A DNA stretch of 64,000 bases from Porticoccus sp905181945 (GCF_047729555.1 NZ_CP159825.1:558001-622000), one strand, 5' to 3'; numbered from the stretch's first letter, positions 41,897 through 51,204 are shown. Numbers and translations are program-made. The notes: a model not told the origin generated them from the sequence alone.

Positions 41897-42910
41897 ATGA
41901 AAAATATCGAGATTCTTGAGAGTGAAGCGAGTAATGCTGTGAATAGGGCGCCTGATCTTAAGTCTCTTGAACAGACTAAAGTGGATTACCTGGGTAAAAA
42001 AGGTTTACTTACAAGTCTTCTTAAGGAGCTGGGCAGCCTATCTCCCGAAGAAAGACCTAAAGCGGGGGCTCGAATAAATGCTGTAAAACAGAGGATCTTG
42101 GCAGAAATTGACTTGAAGCGACAAGCTATTGAATATAACGCCATTGAGTCACAGCTAGCAAAAGAATCGATAGACATTACGTTGCCCGGTCGGAGTGATG
42201 AGAGAGGCTCTTTACATCTTGTTACGCATACCATGGAGCGTATTGAGTCTTTCTTCTTACGTATAGGTTATAAAATCGAAAAGGGCCCGGAAATTGAAGA
42301 TGATTACCATAATTTTGAGGCTTTAAACATACCTGCGCATCACCCTGCTCGGGCAATGCATGATACATTTTATGTTGGCCAGAATAAAGTTTTAAGGACT
42401 CATACTTCTCCTGTTCAGGTGAGGACTATGAAATCTCAAGAGCCTCCAATACGCATTATTTGCCCAGGACGTGTATATCGTTGTGATTCTGATTTGACGC
42501 ATACTCCTATGTTTCATCAAGTCGAAGGTTTGATTTTAGATGAAAATATCAGCATGGCAGACCTGAAAGGTACAATTGATCAATTTTTAAAAGCATTCTT
42601 TGAGGAAGATTTACCTGTGCGTTTTCGTCCTTCTTACTTTCCTTTTACTGAGCCCTCTGCAGAAGTTGACCTGCAGTGTACTAACTGTAAAGGAAAAGGG
42701 TGCCGTATCTGCAAAAATACTGGCTGGCTAGAAGTTATGGGTTGCGGGATGGTTCACCCAACAGTATTGTCTCATTGCAATGTAGATCCCGAAAAATATT
42801 CTGGTTTTGCTTTTGGAATGGGTGTTGAGAGGTTGGCCATGCTCCGTTATGGCGTAACAGATTTGCGTTTATTTTTTGAAAGCGACTTACAATTTTTACG
42901 GCAATTTTAA
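41897..42910 (+). CDS. pheS: phenylalanine--tRNA ligase alpha subunit
   Basis: PheS holds the catalytic site of the alpha2-beta2 PheRS. The 337-residue protein has an N-terminal coiled coil (LEQTKVDYLGKKGLLTSLLKELGSLSPEERPKAG). The class II core follows, with HPARAMHDTFY, LRTHTSPVQVRTM, GRVYRCDSDLTHTPMFHQVEGL, FPFTEPSAEVD and FGMGVERLAMLRYG. GAGGTAGAG lies before the ATG. pheT follows after 67 bases. Motifs are complete and length is normal. Confidence 0.98.
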   Translation: MKNIEILESEASNAVNRAPDLKSLEQTKVDYLGKKGLLTSLLKELGSLSPEERPKAGARINAVKQRILAEIDLKRQAIEYNAIESQLAKESIDITLPGRSDERGSLHLVTHTMERIESFFLRIGYKIEKGPEIEDDYHNFEALNIPAHHPARAMHDTFYVGQNKVLRTHTSPVQVRTMKSQEPPIRIICPGRVYRCDSDLTHTPMFHQVEGLILDENISMADLKGTIDQFLKAFFEEDLPVRFRPSYFPFTEPSAEVDLQCTNCKGKGCRICKNTGWLEVMGCGMVHPTVLSHCNVDPEKYSGFAFGMGVERLAMLRYGVTDLRLFFESDLQFLRQF

Positions 42911-42977
42911 AAAATAGTCTGCCAGCATAGCATTCTTAATTTAAATTTTTTAATAAATTATTTTAGGCAACAAATCA

Positions 42978-45362
42978 ATGAAATTGAGTGAATCTTGGTT
43001 ACGAGAATGGGTTGATCTTCCTGTCGATACAGAAGAGCTAATTTCCCAGCTAACTATGGCTGGATTGGAGGTTGATGCTGTTGAAGATGCTGCTCCTGAT
43101 TTTCAAAATGTATTAGTTGGCCATGTTTTGTCGGTAGAGCCGCACCCTAATGCTGACAATCTAAAAATATGCCAAGTTTCAATCAAGCCGGAAGATGTTA
43201 CACAGGTTGTTTGTGGTGCGGTCAATGTACGCCAAGGGATAAAAGTTCCTTTTGCTGTTGTCGGCGCTAGACTTCCAGGTAGCGTTAAGATAAAGCTGGC
43301 TAAACTTCGTGATGTTGAGTCATTTGGAATGCTTTGTGGTGCTGATGAACTGGGCCTGTCTGATAAATCAAAGGGTCTACTAGAGCTACCTTTAGACGCC
43401 CCTGTAGGTCTCAATCTTCGCGACTACTTAAAACTGAATGATAAAATTATTGATATAGATCTTACCCCCAATAGAGGCGACTGCCTTAGTGTGCGAGGTG
43501 TTGCTCGTGAAGCCGCTGTCTTAAATTTAGTCCCTTTTTCCGAGCCTTGTTTTTTGTCTGTTAGCTCCAGTATTACTGATACTTTTTCTATCCAGGTAGA
43601 TGAGAGTGAGGCTTGCTCACGCTATGCGGGAAGGATTATAAAAAATGTAGACATGACCGTAAGCTCACCATTGTGGCTTCAGGAAAAACTTAGACGAAGT
43701 GGGCTGCGTAGTACAGATGCAGTCGTAGATGTTACAAATTATGTAATGCTTGAGCTAGGGCAGCCCATGCATGCTTTTGATTTGGATAAGCTTAATGGAG
43801 GGGTCTTGGTCCGGATGGCTAAAAAGGGAGAAATGCTAAGTTTATTGGATGGCTCCAAAGTAGTATTAACTCCGGATACTCTTGTCGTTGCCGATAAAGA
43901 TAAAGTTGTAGCCATGGCTGGAATTATGGGTAGTGACAATACGGCAGTAAGCTCAAATACTTGTAATATTTTTCTCGAGAGCGCTTATTTCAACCCAATT
44001 GCTATATCTGGCCGTTCTCGAGCTTATGGTAAGCATACAGATGCTTCACACAGGTTTGAGCGTGGAGTTGATCCAAGGTTACAAGAGGTTGCTATTGAGC
44101 GTGCCACGGCTCTATTATTGGAGATCGCTGGAGGTAGAGCTGGTCCTATTTCCATTGTTGAGAATAAGGCTGATCTTTTTCAAGAAACTGAAATTACTTT
44201 AAGGCATGCTAGACTTGAACAACAGCTAGGTCTGACCATTGAAGGCAGCCAGGTCGAGGATATACTTAATAGGCTCGGGCTGGCTGTAAGAAAAATATCA
44301 GGGATTGGTTGGCACTGCAGTCCACCCAGTTGGCGTTTTGACCTTTCTCTTGAGGCTGACCTGATTGAGGAGGTGGCAAGGATCTATGGCTATGAAAACT
44401 TACCAGTCGCGACACCCTCAGCTCAGCTTCCGATAACAAGTTTTTTAGAGACTCGACGTGAGCTGCCAGGCTTAAGGAATCAGCTGATAGCTCGTGGCTA
44501 CCACGAGGCAATAACATATTGCTTTGTTGACCCTGAAATACAACGTCAACTTACACCTGACGCTGAAGTGATCTCTTTAGTTAATCCTATCTCTAGTGAT
44601 ATGTCTGTGATGAGAACAACGCTATGGTCTGGTTTGCTGCCCGCTATCAGGCATAACCTAAATCGACAGCAGAGCAGGATTCGTTTATTTGAAACTGGGC
44701 TCGTTTTTTCTCCTAGCGATAGCGGCTTAAAGCAAGAGTCTATGATTGCCGGCGCCATCACTGGACACCGTATGCCAGAAAACTGGCATACTAATGCAGA
44801 ATTGGTAGATTTTTTTGATTTAAAAGGAGATGTGCAGTCATTATTAAGCCCTTATACTGCCTCAGAGCAGTTCGAATTCATCAAAGGGCAGCACCCTTGC
44901 CTACATTCTGGTCAGTGCGCACAGATAAGGCGTAACGGACATCTGGTTGGCTGGTTGGGACAAGTTCATCCTGCAGTCCAAAAAATATTAGGTCTCACGC
45001 AAACTATTTTTGTATTTGAAGTACATCTGCAGTCAATTCTTGAAGATAAGCTGCCTCGGTTTGCTGAAGTGAGCAAATTTCCTGAGGTGAGAAGAGATTT
45101 GGCATTTATTGTCCATGAAGATGTTACAGCGGGAGATTTATGTAAGACCGTAAGGGCTGAGGCAGGGAAAACACTCATAGATATAAAAATATTTGATGTT
45201 TATAAAGGAAAAGGTATCAAGGTTGACAATAAAAGTATTGCCTTGGGCTTGACCTTTAGGGATACTTCCCGCACCCTTGAGGATAGTGAGATAAATCAAG
45301 CTGTTGCTTCTATTGCAAGAGCTATAGAAGTAAAATTTTCAGGAATTCTTAGGGATCAATAA
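42978..45362 (+). CDS. pheT: phenylalanine--tRNA ligase beta subunit
   Basis: PheT is the large, editing and tRNA-binding subunit of PheRS. The 794-residue protein starts MKLSESWLREWVDLPVDTEEL. It carries an N-terminal EMAP-like tRNA-binding domain (VLSVEPHPNADNLKICQV; VVCGAVNVRQG), B3/B4 editing (DLTPNRGDCLSVRGVAREA), B5 (YGYENLP region), and a C-terminal ferredoxin-fold anticodon-binding domain (FPEVRRDLAFIVHEDV). It overlaps ihfA by one base. Confidence 0.98.
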   Translation: MKLSESWLREWVDLPVDTEELISQLTMAGLEVDAVEDAAPDFQNVLVGHVLSVEPHPNADNLKICQVSIKPEDVTQVVCGAVNVRQGIKVPFAVVGARLPGSVKIKLAKLRDVESFGMLCGADELGLSDKSKGLLELPLDAPVGLNLRDYLKLNDKIIDIDLTPNRGDCLSVRGVAREAAVLNLVPFSEPCFLSVSSSITDTFSIQVDESEACSRYAGRIIKNVDMTVSSPLWLQEKLRRSGLRSTDAVVDVTNYVMLELGQPMHAFDLDKLNGGVLVRMAKKGEMLSLLDGSKVVLTPDTLVVADKDKVVAMAGIMGSDNTAVSSNTCNIFLESAYFNPIAISGRSRAYGKHTDASHRFERGVDPRLQEVAIERATALLLEIAGGRAGPISIVENKADLFQETEITLRHARLEQQLGLTIEGSQVEDILNRLGLAVRKISGIGWHCSPPSWRFDLSLEADLIEEVARIYGYENLPVATPSAQLPITSFLETRRELPGLRNQLIARGYHEAITYCFVDPEIQRQLTPDAEVISLVNPISSDMSVMRTTLWSGLLPAIRHNLNRQQSRIRLFETGLVFSPSDSGLKQESMIAGAITGHRMPENWHTNAELVDFFDLKGDVQSLLSPYTASEQFEFIKGQHPCLHSGQCAQIRRNGHLVGWLGQVHPAVQKILGLTQTIFVFEVHLQSILEDKLPRFAEVSKFPEVRRDLAFIVHEDVTAGDLCKTVRAEAGKTLIDIKIFDVYKGKGIKVDNKSIALGLTFRDTSRTLEDSEINQAVASIARAIEVKFSGILRDQ

Positions 45363-45661
45363 TGACGGCATTAACTAAAGCTGACCTTGCAGATATGCTC
45401 TTTAACGAGCTTGGTTTAAATAAAAGGGAGGCTAAGGAAATGGTGGAGTTGTTTTTTGAGGAAATCAGATCATCTTTAGAAAAAAATAAAGAGGTGAAGT
45501 TGTCTGGCTTTGGAAATTTTGAGATTCGCGATAAAAAAAGTCGCCCAGGACGCAATCCTAAGACAGGAGAATCAGTTGCTGTTTCTGCCAGACGAGTCGT
45601 CACATTTAAGTCAGGACAAAAATTAAAATCCCGAGTTGAAGGATATGTTGGAATCAGTTAG
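45362..45661 (+). CDS. ihfA: integration host factor subunit alpha
   Basis: IHF-alpha forms the DNA-bending heterodimer with IHF-beta (34516-34800). The 99-residue protein begins TALTKADLADMLFNELGLNKREAKEMVELFFEEI. It carries VKLSGFGNFEIRDKKSRPGRNPKTGE and VVTFKSGQKLKSRVE, all diagnostic of IhfA. The start overlaps the pheT stop, so it belongs to the pheST operon as in most gammaproteobacteria. The 3' end overlaps the MerR gene. Confidence 0.97.
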   Translation: MTALTKADLADMLFNELGLNKREAKEMVELFFEEIRSSLEKNKEVKLSGFGNFEIRDKKSRPGRNPKTGESVAVSARRVVTFKSGQKLKSRVEGYVGIS

Positions 45662-46001
45662 CAGTGAGCAGTTGCCGCCTATACCTAGTAAAAATTATTT
45701 CACTATAGGTGAGGCTGGTGGTCTTTGCAAAGTTAAGCCCCATGTATTGCGATACTGGGAGCAAGAATTCCCTAGTCTTAGCCCTCTTAAGAGGCGTGGC
45801 AATCGACGCTATTATCAGCGCCAAGATGTGATAATGATTCGTCAAATACGCTCGCTGCTTTATCAGCAAGGCTTTACTATTGACGGAGCTCGCCAGAAAT
45901 TAGCAGGCGGAGAAGCAAAAGAAGATGCGACACAAGTTCGACAAGTTATTGATCAAACAGTTAGTGAGCTTGAATCACTCCTCCAAGACCTCAAAAGCTA
46001 G
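45645..46001 (+). CDS. MerR family transcriptional regulator
   Basis: This small DNA-binding protein follows ihfA in Pseudomonas and relatives; its targets are not known. From ATG 45645 it has 118 residues. The MerR helix-turn-helix is KNYFTIGEAGGLCKVKPHVLRYWEQEFPSLSPLKRRGNRRYYQRQDV, followed by the dimerisation helix (IRQIRSLLYQQGFTIDGARQKLAGG). No metal-binding cysteine pattern is seen at the C-terminus. A TTG at 45648 or 45636 are possible other starts. It overlaps ihfA by 17 bases, suggesting coupled translation. Confidence 0.9.
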   Translation: MLESVSSEQLPPIPSKNYFTIGEAGGLCKVKPHVLRYWEQEFPSLSPLKRRGNRRYYQRQDVIMIRQIRSLLYQQGFTIDGARQKLAGGEAKEDATQVRQVIDQTVSELESLLQDLKS

Positions 46002-46051
46002 CCTAACAGACGCCATGTTAAATTTAAAAAAGTCTAAATAGTAACGGCATC

Positions 46052-46079
46052 TTGAATTGCATTGCTCGTTCTGTATTAT
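46052..46079 (+). promoter_or_regulatory. candidate promoter for tRNA-Pro
   Basis: TTGAAT (46052-46057) and TATTAT (46074-46079) are 16 bases apart, followed by GTGCGCC. The tRNA begins 25 bases after the -10 box. The GC-rich discriminator fits a stable-RNA promoter. This is a consensus match only. Confidence 0.65.
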
Positions 46080-46103
46080 GTGCGCCTACTCTAGGTTTAA
46101 CAT

Positions 46104-46180
46104 CGGGGCGTAGCGCAGCCTGGTAGCGCACTACACTGGGGGTGTAGTGGTCGTCGGTTCAAATCCGGCCGCCCCGACCA
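46104..46180 (+). tRNA. tRNA-Pro (GGG)
   Basis: A 77-base tRNA with acceptor CGGGGCG/CGCCCCG, discriminator A and an encoded CCA. The D-arm is GCGCAGCCTGGTAGCGC, the anticodon arm ACTACACTGGGGGTGTAGT has GGG, and the T-arm is GTCGGTTCAAATCCGGC. It reads CCC/CCU codons. The ihfA-merR-tRNA-Pro order matches Pseudomonas. Confidence 0.98.
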
Positions 46181-46322
46181 ACTTCTAATAATATCTGCTT
46201 ATTGAGGCTGGCTATATTTTTTAGCTTTAGTCCCGTTGATTGTATTTTTGGATGCAGTGCGCTTATTTATAATAAGATAACCTTAAGATCAAATTGCTAG
46301 ATAATTCTTTTTCGGATTACCC

Positions 46323-47666
46323 ATGAAAATAGATTGCTTTAAAGCATACGATATTCGCGGAAAACTAGATGATGAGCTGACGCCAAAAATAGTTTATCGA
46401 ATTGGTCGGGCTTATGCTCGCTGGTTGTCTCCAACAGCAGTGGTTGTGGGGGGGGACGTTAGAAACTCAAGCGCTACCTTGAAATCTGCTCTTACTGATG
46501 GTCTGAGAGACGAGGGGGTCCATGTTATAGATATCGGACTTTGTGGCACAGAGGAAATTTACTTTGCTACAAATTACTTTGGAGTAGATGGCGGCATTAT
46601 GGTGACAGCTAGCCATAACCCAATAGACTACAACGGATTGAAGCTTGTCAGGGAACACTCTAAACCTGTGAGCAGTGATACCGGATTGCTGGATATTCGA
46701 AAGATAGCCGAAGAAGGCATATTTCTTACTCCTGAAGATGATGCTCTTGGATCCTATAAGAAAACAAGCTGTTTTGACGCTTATGTTGCTCATTTGCTCA
46801 CTTATATTGATGATTCTAAATTAAAGCCACTAAAAATTGTTATAAATTCTGGTAATGGTGGCGCTGGAAAAGTTTTAGATGCTCTGGAGCCCCACCTACC
46901 TTTTGAATTTATTAAGATTCATCATGAACCAGATGGCGCTTTTCCAAATGGAATACCAAATCCCCTTTTGCTTGAAAATAGATACCATACAACTAATGCG
47001 ATAAGAAAGCATAAGGCAGATTTTGGTATAGCCTGGGATGGTGATTTTGATCGTTGTTTTTTGTTTGATGAGTCTGGAGAGTTTATCGAAGGATATTATG
47101 TGGTTGGTCTGCTAGCAGAAGCCTTCTTGCGTAAACTTCCAAATGAAAAAATTATTCATGATCCTCGTTTGTTTTGGAACACTCAGGCTATATGTAAAGA
47201 TTTTAGTGGTACGCCAGTGCAAAGCAAATGCGGGCATTCATTTATGAAGCAAGCAATGCGCAAGGAGGATGCGGTTTATGGTGGCGAAATGAGCGCACAC
47301 CATTATTTTCGTGATTTCTTTTATTGCGATAGCGGGATGATTCCTTGGTTGCTAACTGCTGAGCTGCTAGGTGTTTCAGGCAAGAGTCTATCTTCAATGG
47401 TAAAATCAAGAATGGAGAAATATCCTTGCTCCGGTGAGATTAACCGTGAAATAAAAGATGTAACCGGAAAGCTGAACGATTTAGAAATTTTCTATAATGA
47501 AAAAGCTGTCGAGGTGGATCATTTTGATGGATTAAGTATGATTTTTGAGGGGTGGAGATTTAATCTTAGAAGCAGCAATACGGAACCTGTTGTAAGGCTA
47601 AATGTTGAAGCTATCACTTGTGAATTAATGGAATCCAAAACCGAAGAAATCTTACGTTTTTTATAG
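46323..47666 (+). CDS. phosphomannomutase (ManB/CpsG type)
   Basis: The enzyme interconverts mannose-6- and mannose-1-phosphate, feeding GDP-mannose for surface polysaccharides. The 447-residue protein starts KIDCFKAYDIRGKLDDELTP. It has the phosphoserine loop GIMVTASHNPIDYNGLKLV, the metal loop WDGDFDRCFLFDESGEFIEGYY, the sugar-binding GGEMSAHHYFRDFFYCDSGMIPWL, and the phosphate-binding end NLRSSNTEPVVRLNVE. The GEMSAHHYF form of the sugar loop is shared by ManB and CpsG. No other polysaccharide gene lies beside it. Confidence 0.92.
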   Translation: MKIDCFKAYDIRGKLDDELTPKIVYRIGRAYARWLSPTAVVVGGDVRNSSATLKSALTDGLRDEGVHVIDIGLCGTEEIYFATNYFGVDGGIMVTASHNPIDYNGLKLVREHSKPVSSDTGLLDIRKIAEEGIFLTPEDDALGSYKKTSCFDAYVAHLLTYIDDSKLKPLKIVINSGNGGAGKVLDALEPHLPFEFIKIHHEPDGAFPNGIPNPLLLENRYHTTNAIRKHKADFGIAWDGDFDRCFLFDESGEFIEGYYVVGLLAEAFLRKLPNEKIIHDPRLFWNTQAICKDFSGTPVQSKCGHSFMKQAMRKEDAVYGGEMSAHHYFRDFFYCDSGMIPWLLTAELLGVSGKSLSSMVKSRMEKYPCSGEINREIKDVTGKLNDLEIFYNEKAVEVDHFDGLSMIFEGWRFNLRSSNTEPVVRLNVEAITCELMESKTEEILRFL

Positions 47667-47723
47667 CATATTATTATGCAGCATAAGTTTTAATTTACTG
47701 GCTAGCTTATCTTGGTGCACTCA

Positions 47724-48632
47724 ATGATAGAAAAAAAAACAATATTAGTAACGGGAGCTACAGGCTTTATTGGAAGAAATTTTTGCGCATCAGCAGTAAG
47801 AAAGCATTACACCATAATTGCATTATCTAGAAATGCTAACAAAGCTAAAATCTGTTTGCCTGAAGTTAAGGTAATAGAAAGTTTGGAGGAATTGCCAGAA
47901 AGTCAAAATATTCACTGTATTTTGAATTTAGCTGGCGAGCCACTGGTTTCTAGCAGGTGGACGAAGAGTCTTAAACAGAAATTTATTGATAGTCGTGTTG
48001 GCGTTACCAATAATTTGTTTAAATATTTTAGCGATAGGAGTCTAGCGCCTGAAGTTGTTATTAGCGGTTCTGCAGTCGGATATTATGGTCATGGCGGGGA
48101 TAAAATTTTTGATGAAGAGACTCCTTTCTGTGAGGGCTATAGTCATAATCTATGTTCTAAATGGGAGGATAGCGCCTTCAAGTTCGATGAACTGGGGTCT
48201 CGGGTCTGCTATCTTCGTACTGGTATAGTTTTGGGCAACGGAGAGGGCGCTCTTTCCCGTATGGTTCCGCCATTTAAGGCGGGTCTAGGTGGAAGGATGG
48301 GGGACGGCAAGCAATGGATGCCATGGATTCATATAAACGATCAAATTGACCTTATTTTTCATTGCATTGATCATGCTGGTATAGTTGGGGGTATAAATTC
48401 CTGCTCGCCAAACCCTGTAACCAATTTAGATTTTACTCGCGCGCTAGGCAAGACATTATCAAGACCTGTATTTTTTAATATGCCTTCAGTTATTGCGCTT
48501 TTTGTATTTGGCGAAATGGCCCAAGAGCTTCTACTGACAGGGCAGCGAGCTTTACCTAGGAAGGCCTTAGAAACTGGATTCGAGTTTCAATATCCAAAGA
48601 TTCAGTCAGCCTTGAATGATATATTAAATTAA
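47724..48632 (+). CDS. TIGR01777 family NAD-dependent epimerase/dehydratase-like protein
   Basis: The 302-residue protein (from ATG 47724) is an extended short-chain dehydrogenase of the YfcH/TIGR01777 type, whose substrate is unknown. It shows the Rossmann TILVTGATGFIGRNF, NLAGEPLVSSRWTKSLKQ, ISGSAVGYYGHGGD, and LRTGIVLGNGEGALSRMVPPFKAGLGGRMGDGKQWMPWIHINDQ. The C-terminal RALPRKALETGFEFQYP is typical of the family. The frame also has a TTG start at 47712, which would add only four residues. Confidence 0.9.
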   Translation: MIEKKTILVTGATGFIGRNFCASAVRKHYTIIALSRNANKAKICLPEVKVIESLEELPESQNIHCILNLAGEPLVSSRWTKSLKQKFIDSRVGVTNNLFKYFSDRSLAPEVVISGSAVGYYGHGGDKIFDEETPFCEGYSHNLCSKWEDSAFKFDELGSRVCYLRTGIVLGNGEGALSRMVPPFKAGLGGRMGDGKQWMPWIHINDQIDLIFHCIDHAGIVGGINSCSPNPVTNLDFTRALGKTLSRPVFFNMPSVIALFVFGEMAQELLLTGQRALPRKALETGFEFQYPKIQSALNDILN

Positions 48633-48648
48633 TTTGCTCGATACCTGA

Positions 48649-49005
48649 CTAGTTACCCGTATATATACATCCGGAGGTACAAGTTTCTCTTACCTGAACC
48701 TTACAAAGTGTAGGTAATTCTGACTTCATTTCTCCCCATATCCATCGAGCCAGATTCTCACTGGTGGGGTTTTCAAGCCCACTTATGTCGTTTAAAAAGC
48801 GATGATCCAGCCGATCATGTATTGGTTTAAAATGCTTTTTTAGCTCACTAAAATCCATCACCCAACCATTTGTTGGATCTATTTCCCCTTCAATATGTAT
48901 AGTCACATGGTATGAGTGACCGTGCAGCCTTTTGCATTTATGTTCATCAGGAACATTGGGCAGAAAATGGGCAGCCTCAAAAGTAAAATCTTTAAAAATT
49001 TCCAT
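48649..49005 (-). CDS. queD: 6-carboxy-5,6,7,8-tetrahydropterin synthase
   Basis: QueD makes carboxytetrahydropterin from dihydroneopterin triphosphate in queuosine (tRNA modification) synthesis. The 118-residue protein has FKDFTFEAAHFLP with the first zinc histidine, and KCKRLHGHSYHVTI with the catalytic cysteine and two zinc histidines. GWVMDFSELK, LDHRFLND, NPTSENLARWIW and the end VRETCTSGCIYTG are also typical. It matches E. coli QueD nearly end to end. No other queuosine gene is adjacent. Confidence 0.97.
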   Translation of the reverse strand: MEIFKDFTFEAAHFLPNVPDEHKCKRLHGHSYHVTIHIEGEIDPTNGWVMDFSELKKHFKPIHDRLDHRFLNDISGLENPTSENLARWIWGEMKSELPTLCKVQVRETCTSGCIYTGN

Positions 49006-49084
49006 GTAATTCTCTGTAATATATATTGCTTTATATCTTAAGTTGATGTCTCTCTTATGTATATACCAAGACAGCTTGAAATGT

Positions 49085-49112
49085 TTGACAAGACCTCATA
49101 TTCCGGTAAAAT
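49085..49112 (+). promoter_or_regulatory. promoter for tRNA-Val/tRNA-Asp
   Basis: A consensus TTGACA (49085-49090) and TAAAAT (49107-49112) are 16 bases apart, followed by GCGGC and, 16 bases after the -10, the first tRNA. It is one of the best sigma-70 matches in the window and has a GC-rich discriminator. Confidence 0.8.
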
Positions 49113-49128
49113 GCGGCTTCTTTCAAGG

Positions 49129-49204
49129 GGGTGGTTAGCTCAGTTGGTAGAGCGACGCCCTTACAAGGCGTAGGTCACAGGTTCGACCCCTGTACCACCC
49201 ACCA
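49129..49204 (+). tRNA. tRNA-Val (TAC)
   Basis: A 76-base tRNA with acceptor GGGTGGT/ACCACCC, discriminator A and encoded CCA. The D-arm is GCTCAGTTGGTAGAGC, the anticodon arm CGCCCTTACAAGGCG has TAC, and the T-arm is ACAGGTTCGACCCCTGT. Together with tRNA-Val (GAC) at 38302-38377 the window holds two valine isoacceptors. tRNA-Asp follows after 18 bases. Confidence 0.98.
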
Positions 49205-49222
49205 AGCTAAGAAAGCATATAC

Positions 49223-49299
49223 GGACCGGTAGTTCAGCTGGTTAGAATGCCGGCCTGTCACGCCGGAGGTCGCGGGTTCGAGTCCCGTCCGGTCCGCCA
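49223..49299 (+). tRNA. tRNA-Asp (GTC)
   Basis: A 77-base tRNA with acceptor GGACCGG/CCGGTCC, discriminator G and encoded CCA. The D-arm is GTTCAGCTGGTTAGAAT, the anticodon arm GCCGGCCTGTCACGCCGG has GTC, and the T-arm is GCGGGTTCGAGTCCCGT. It is very probably co-transcribed with the preceding tRNA-Val; GTC-containing tRNA-Asp has the G34 that queuosine modifies, and queD is the neighbouring gene. Confidence 0.98.
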
Positions 49300-49315
49300 T
49301 TTATGCTTTTAGCCC

Positions 49316-49346
49316 TTGACATCAAAGATTCCTAGAGTGCTATAGT
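49316..49346 (+). promoter_or_regulatory. candidate promoter upstream of nadK
   Basis: TTGACA (49316-49321) is followed after 19 bases by TATAGT (49341-49346), with TGC in front giving an extended -10. It starts 17 bases after tRNA-Asp. The remaining stretch to nadK (about 220 bases) shows no gene. The long spacer lowers confidence; GCTATA at 49339-49344 would give a 17-base spacer. Confidence 0.5.
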
Positions 49347-49569
49347 GATAAAAACATTAAGCGTATACTGTCCGGATAAATAAGCTACAATTGACGCTGC
49401 TGCTAGCGCTAATGTTGTTTTTTCATAATACATAAATCCTCAATTATTTACCTAAACTACGCAGCCTTTTACCGCAAACTGCACAATCTACTTGGCTTTT
49501 TTATATAATACTTACATTGAATCTCTTTGGGGTGAAAGCAGCATTTAATTCACTTTATGGCGGCTGATT

Positions 49570-50463
49570 ATGAAACCTTTTAAGCATATTGCACTTATTG
49601 CTAATGTGGAGCTTCCTGAGGTAACCGAGCCCTTAAAACGCTTGTGTCGTTTTTTAGAAAAAGAAGGTTATTCAGTTGCCTTGGAATCAAAGACAGCGTT
49701 GTTAGTTGCCAACAACACATTACCTGTTTTTGATTATCTGGACGAAGAGCTCAAGTTGGATTTGGTCGTTGTAGTTGGCGGCGATGGCAGCATGCTAAGT
49801 GTAGGAAGAAGTGTGGCAGAGCTTAATATACCGCTTCTCGGAGTTAATAGGGGCAGGTTGGGATTTTTAACAGATATTCAGCCAGATGATATGGAAAATC
49901 AGTTAATTCGTGTTTTAGCTGGCGATTACATTGTGTCAAACCGCTTCTTGCTTGAAATTTCACTTTCTCGAAAAGGTGAAAAAATAAATTCTGGCGAAGC
50001 AATCAATGATGTTGTGGTACATCCAGGTAGTTCCCTGCGGATGATGGAATTTGAGTTATACATAGATGAACAGTTTGTTTATAGTCAGCGATCTGATGGT
50101 TTAATAGTATCAACACCAACTGGCTCTACTGCTTATGCCCTTTCTGGCGGTGGCCCTATTCTTCACCCCAACCTGGATGCCATTGTCTTGGTCCCCATGA
50201 ATCCACATACATTGTCCAGTCGACCTGTTGTAGTGGGAGGAGATAGCAGCATAGAAATTAAGCTTGGGTTGCGTAATGAGCACTCAATGGTGACTTGTGA
50301 CGGTCAAAATGACCTCATCCCTCAGCCGGGCGATGTCATTTGTATTGAGAAAAAAATGCAGCCATTAAGGCTTATTCATCAAGCAGACAATAGCTTTTAC
50401 GCAACCTGTCGCACAAAGTTAGGCTGGGGTAGTCGACTGGGCTCAAGTAATCGAAATAGATGA
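49570..50463 (+). CDS. nadK: NAD kinase
   Basis: NadK makes NADP from NAD using ATP. The 297-residue protein begins FKHIALIANVELPEVTEPLKRLCRFLEKEGY. It holds the catalytic VVVGGDGSMLSVGRSVAE (GGDG with aspartate), LGVNRGRLGFLTDI, LEISLSRKG and the NDVVVHPG NAD-binding motif. STPTGSTAYALSGGGPILHP and PMNPHTLSSRPVV complete it. The neighbours (rhomboid, yeaC, DUF2797, pepN) follow the Pseudomonas order. Confidence 0.98.
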   Translation: MKPFKHIALIANVELPEVTEPLKRLCRFLEKEGYSVALESKTALLVANNTLPVFDYLDEELKLDLVVVVGGDGSMLSVGRSVAELNIPLLGVNRGRLGFLTDIQPDDMENQLIRVLAGDYIVSNRFLLEISLSRKGEKINSGEAINDVVVHPGSSLRMMEFELYIDEQFVYSQRSDGLIVSTPTGSTAYALSGGGPILHPNLDAIVLVPMNPHTLSSRPVVVGGDSSIEIKLGLRNEHSMVTCDGQNDLIPQPGDVICIEKKMQPLRLIHQADNSFYATCRTKLGWGSRLGSSNRNR

Positions 50464-50480
50464 CAAGGGTTTATTGGTAA

Positions 50481-51152
50481 ATGGCAGATGATAAAAATAC
50501 TATGTTGCAGTTTGATAGCCGCAGTTTAAGTCTGCAGTTGAGCAACGCTCCGATTGTGGTGATGGTCTTACTATTAAGTGTTATAGGGACCTCAGTTGTT
50601 GAATGGTTCCCCCTTTTGGTCCACTGGCTTACAATACAAGACTACAGTTTGGATAATAATGTTATTATTTTTAGCTCTATATCGAGCAGTGTTGATAATG
50701 CAGAATACTGGAGGCTAGTTACCCCAGTGTTCTTACATTTTGGGTATTTTCATTTGATCTTTAATGCTTTATTGTTTTGGGTTTTAGGACAAAAGATTGA
50801 ATATTTTCTTGGCAGTCCAAGGCTAGCTGTGTACATAGTCTTAATAGCAGCATGCTCTAACATTGGGCAGTATTTACTGGGCGGCGCTGCATTGTTTGGC
50901 GGTTTGTCTGGGGTTGTGTATGGGTTGCTAGGATTTATTTGGATTCGTCAAAAAATATCACCTGTTTCAGAATTAAGTGTGCCCCGCGGCCTAATAGGCT
51001 TCATGTTTTTTTGGTTAATTTTAGGGATTAGCGGCCTTGTAAATTTTTTTATGGACGTAAGCATTGCTAATGCAGCCCATGCCATCGGATTAGCTAGTGG
51101 TGTTACCTTAGGGGTCCTTCATGGTCGAAATAGACCTAATTATTTGCAGTGA
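50481..51152 (+). CDS. rhomboid family intramembrane serine protease
   Basis: Rhomboids cut membrane proteins within the lipid bilayer. The 223-residue protein has about six membrane helices, the HFGYFHLIFNALLFW loop with the conserved H-x-x-x-N, the catalytic serine in GLSGVVYGLLGF, and the catalytic histidine in NAAHAIGLASG. All parts of the Ser-His dyad are present, so it is probably active; substrates are unknown. It has no GlpG-type N-terminal cytoplasmic domain, which also fits the shorter length. Confidence 0.93.
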   Translation: MADDKNTMLQFDSRSLSLQLSNAPIVVMVLLLSVIGTSVVEWFPLLVHWLTIQDYSLDNNVIIFSSISSSVDNAEYWRLVTPVFLHFGYFHLIFNALLFWVLGQKIEYFLGSPRLAVYIVLIAACSNIGQYLLGGAALFGGLSGVVYGLLGFIWIRQKISPVSELSVPRGLIGFMFFWLILGISGLVNFFMDVSIANAAHAIGLASGVTLGVLHGRNRPNYLQ

Positions 51153-51204
51153 TATAATCTCATATTGCTGAAAGCTTAATAAAAGATATTGATTAAGGTA
51201 AGTC